DNA of 6,260 nucleotides from Clostridia bacterium (GTDB taxonomy: Bacteria; Bacillota_A; Clostridia; Oscillospirales; CAG-272). A program made the position numbers and the translations under genes. Below, one piece after another: positions 5,665-6,260 of the stretch; the stretch's first letter is position 1, and each line of letters begins with the position of its first letter. The notes beneath the pieces are model-generated. The model made no database searches, was not told the origin of the DNA, and saw nothing but the letters and a program-made list of their open reading frames with translations. The stretch covers positions 1-6,260 of the forward strand of contig JAFYRZ010000020.1 of the NCBI GenBank assembly GCA_017546745.1, in the 5' to 3' direction.

Positions 5665-6260
5665 TTATCTCTTGGAAAGCACATCGCGCTCGTAAGCGTC
5701 AACCTCGTCAAGCCAGGCTGCGCCAACAGGAGCACCCGACACTCTGCAGTACTCGTCCCAGATCTCGCCAAAGGGAAGAGTCTTTGTCTCCTCGGAAAGC
5801 GCGAGCATCTTGGTGAAGTTTGCCTCGTTCTGATAGGAAGCAAGCTTCTCGTTAGGAAGAAGGAGCGCCGAAAGAAGCGCCTTCTGCATATTTCTCATAC
5901 CAACGACCCAAGCGGCAACGCGGTTGATAGACGCGTCAAAATAGTCAAGCGCGATAAATACGCGGTCGAGCGCGTCGTTTCTTACGATCTCCTTTGCGAT
6001 CTCGCGGGTCTCGTCGTCAAGGATAACGACGTGGTCAGAGTCCCAATGAACGCAGCGGGTGACGTGAAGAGCTATCTTCTCGTTGAAAAGAAGAAGCGAG
6101 GATATCTTATCCGAAACCACCTCGGTGGGGTGATAGTGGCCGTTATCCATAAGGGGAGTTATGCCCGCCTTAGTCGAGTAGGAAAGGCAGAACTCGGCAG
6201 AGCCTACCGTGTAGGACTCAAGTCCGATGCCAAAGACCTTAGACTCAAGGGTAACGTAAA
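5665..6260 (-). CDS. rhaA: L-rhamnose isomerase RhaA (C-terminal half, cut by window edge)
   Basis: RhaA converts L-rhamnose to L-rhamnulose, the first step of rhamnose catabolism in the cytosol; it is a metal-dependent (manganese/zinc) TIM-barrel enzyme. About 198 codons are present, matching roughly the second half of the ~420-residue E. coli protein. The reading frame is open to the window edge: the first visible residues, LESKVFGIGLESYTVGSAEF, align with E. coli [20 protein letters not shown], so the ATG at 6148-6150 is internal and not the start. Further matches are DNGHYHPTEVVSDKIS, HWDSDHVVILDDETREIA, ALDYFDASINRVAAWVVG and MQKALLSALL, covering the conserved metal and substrate-binding stretches (His and Asp residues intact). 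The C-terminus AYERDVLSKR matches E. coli AYEKEILSRR, so the 3' end is complete. Nothing suggests decay of the gene. Other rhamnose genes, if present, would lie upstream outside the window; the next gene, secG, has its own promoter. Confidence 0.97.
   Translation of the reverse strand, partial: YVTLESKVFGIGLESYTVGSAEFCLSYSTKAGITPLMDNGHYHPTEVVSDKISSLLLFNEKIALHVTRCVHWDSDHVVILDDETREIAKEIVRNDALDRVFIALDYFDASINRVAAWVVGMRNMQKALLSALLLPNEKLASYQNEANFTKMLALSEETKTLPFGEIWDEYCRVSGAPVGAAWLDEVDAYERDVLSKR

Noticed and set aside
5532..5843. A 103-codon minus-strand frame overlapping the end of rhaA.
   Set aside because: It is out of frame with rhaA, which is clearly the real gene there by homology, and its product is Arg/Pro-rich shadow sequence.

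Overview
The window is about 6.3 kb of bacterial chromosome with every gene on the minus strand, so the text below reads from high to low coordinates. The gene content points to a Bacillota (Firmicutes) genome, probably Clostridia: secG lies directly upstream of rnr, the promoters have textbook sigma-A boxes with TGn extensions, ribosome binding sites are purine-rich (GGAGG, AAGGA, GAAAGG), and the proteins resemble clostridial families. Base composition is moderate, with GC-rich coding DNA and AT-rich intergenic gaps. The organism is inferred from these signs and not identified from a marker gene.

Layout. (1) 6260-5665: the 3' half of rhaA (L-rhamnose isomerase), whose start lies outside the window. 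A strong hairpin without a U-tract and a weak terminator candidate follow it. (2) 5508-5085: a clear sigma-A promoter, a short leader and secG (SecYEG translocon subunit) with a long C-terminal tail. (3) 5034-4997: a good intrinsic terminator-like hairpin between secG and rnr, so close to rnr that it may act as an attenuator. (4) 4974-1454: rnr (RNase R), a CPBP-family membrane protease joined to it by an ATGA stop/start overlap, then tadA (tRNA adenosine deaminase, GTG start). (5) 1346-1318: a second strong promoter, driving rimM and trmD, whose ends overlap by 11 bases.

Functionally, most of the window concerns RNA and translation: RNase R degrades structured RNA, TadA makes the wobble inosine of tRNA-Arg, RimM helps mature the 30S subunit and TrmD methylates G37 of tRNAs. 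SecG serves protein export. The CPBP protease has no assigned substrate. rhaA belongs to sugar catabolism and seems to be the end of a separate, upstream unit.

I see no mobile element, CRISPR array, rRNA or tRNA gene, and no convincing new system. The most interesting details are the secG-rnr terminator, the unusual N-terminus of RNase R, the SecG tail, a 10-bp tandem duplication across the tadA stop codon, and the unexplained hairpin after rhaA.
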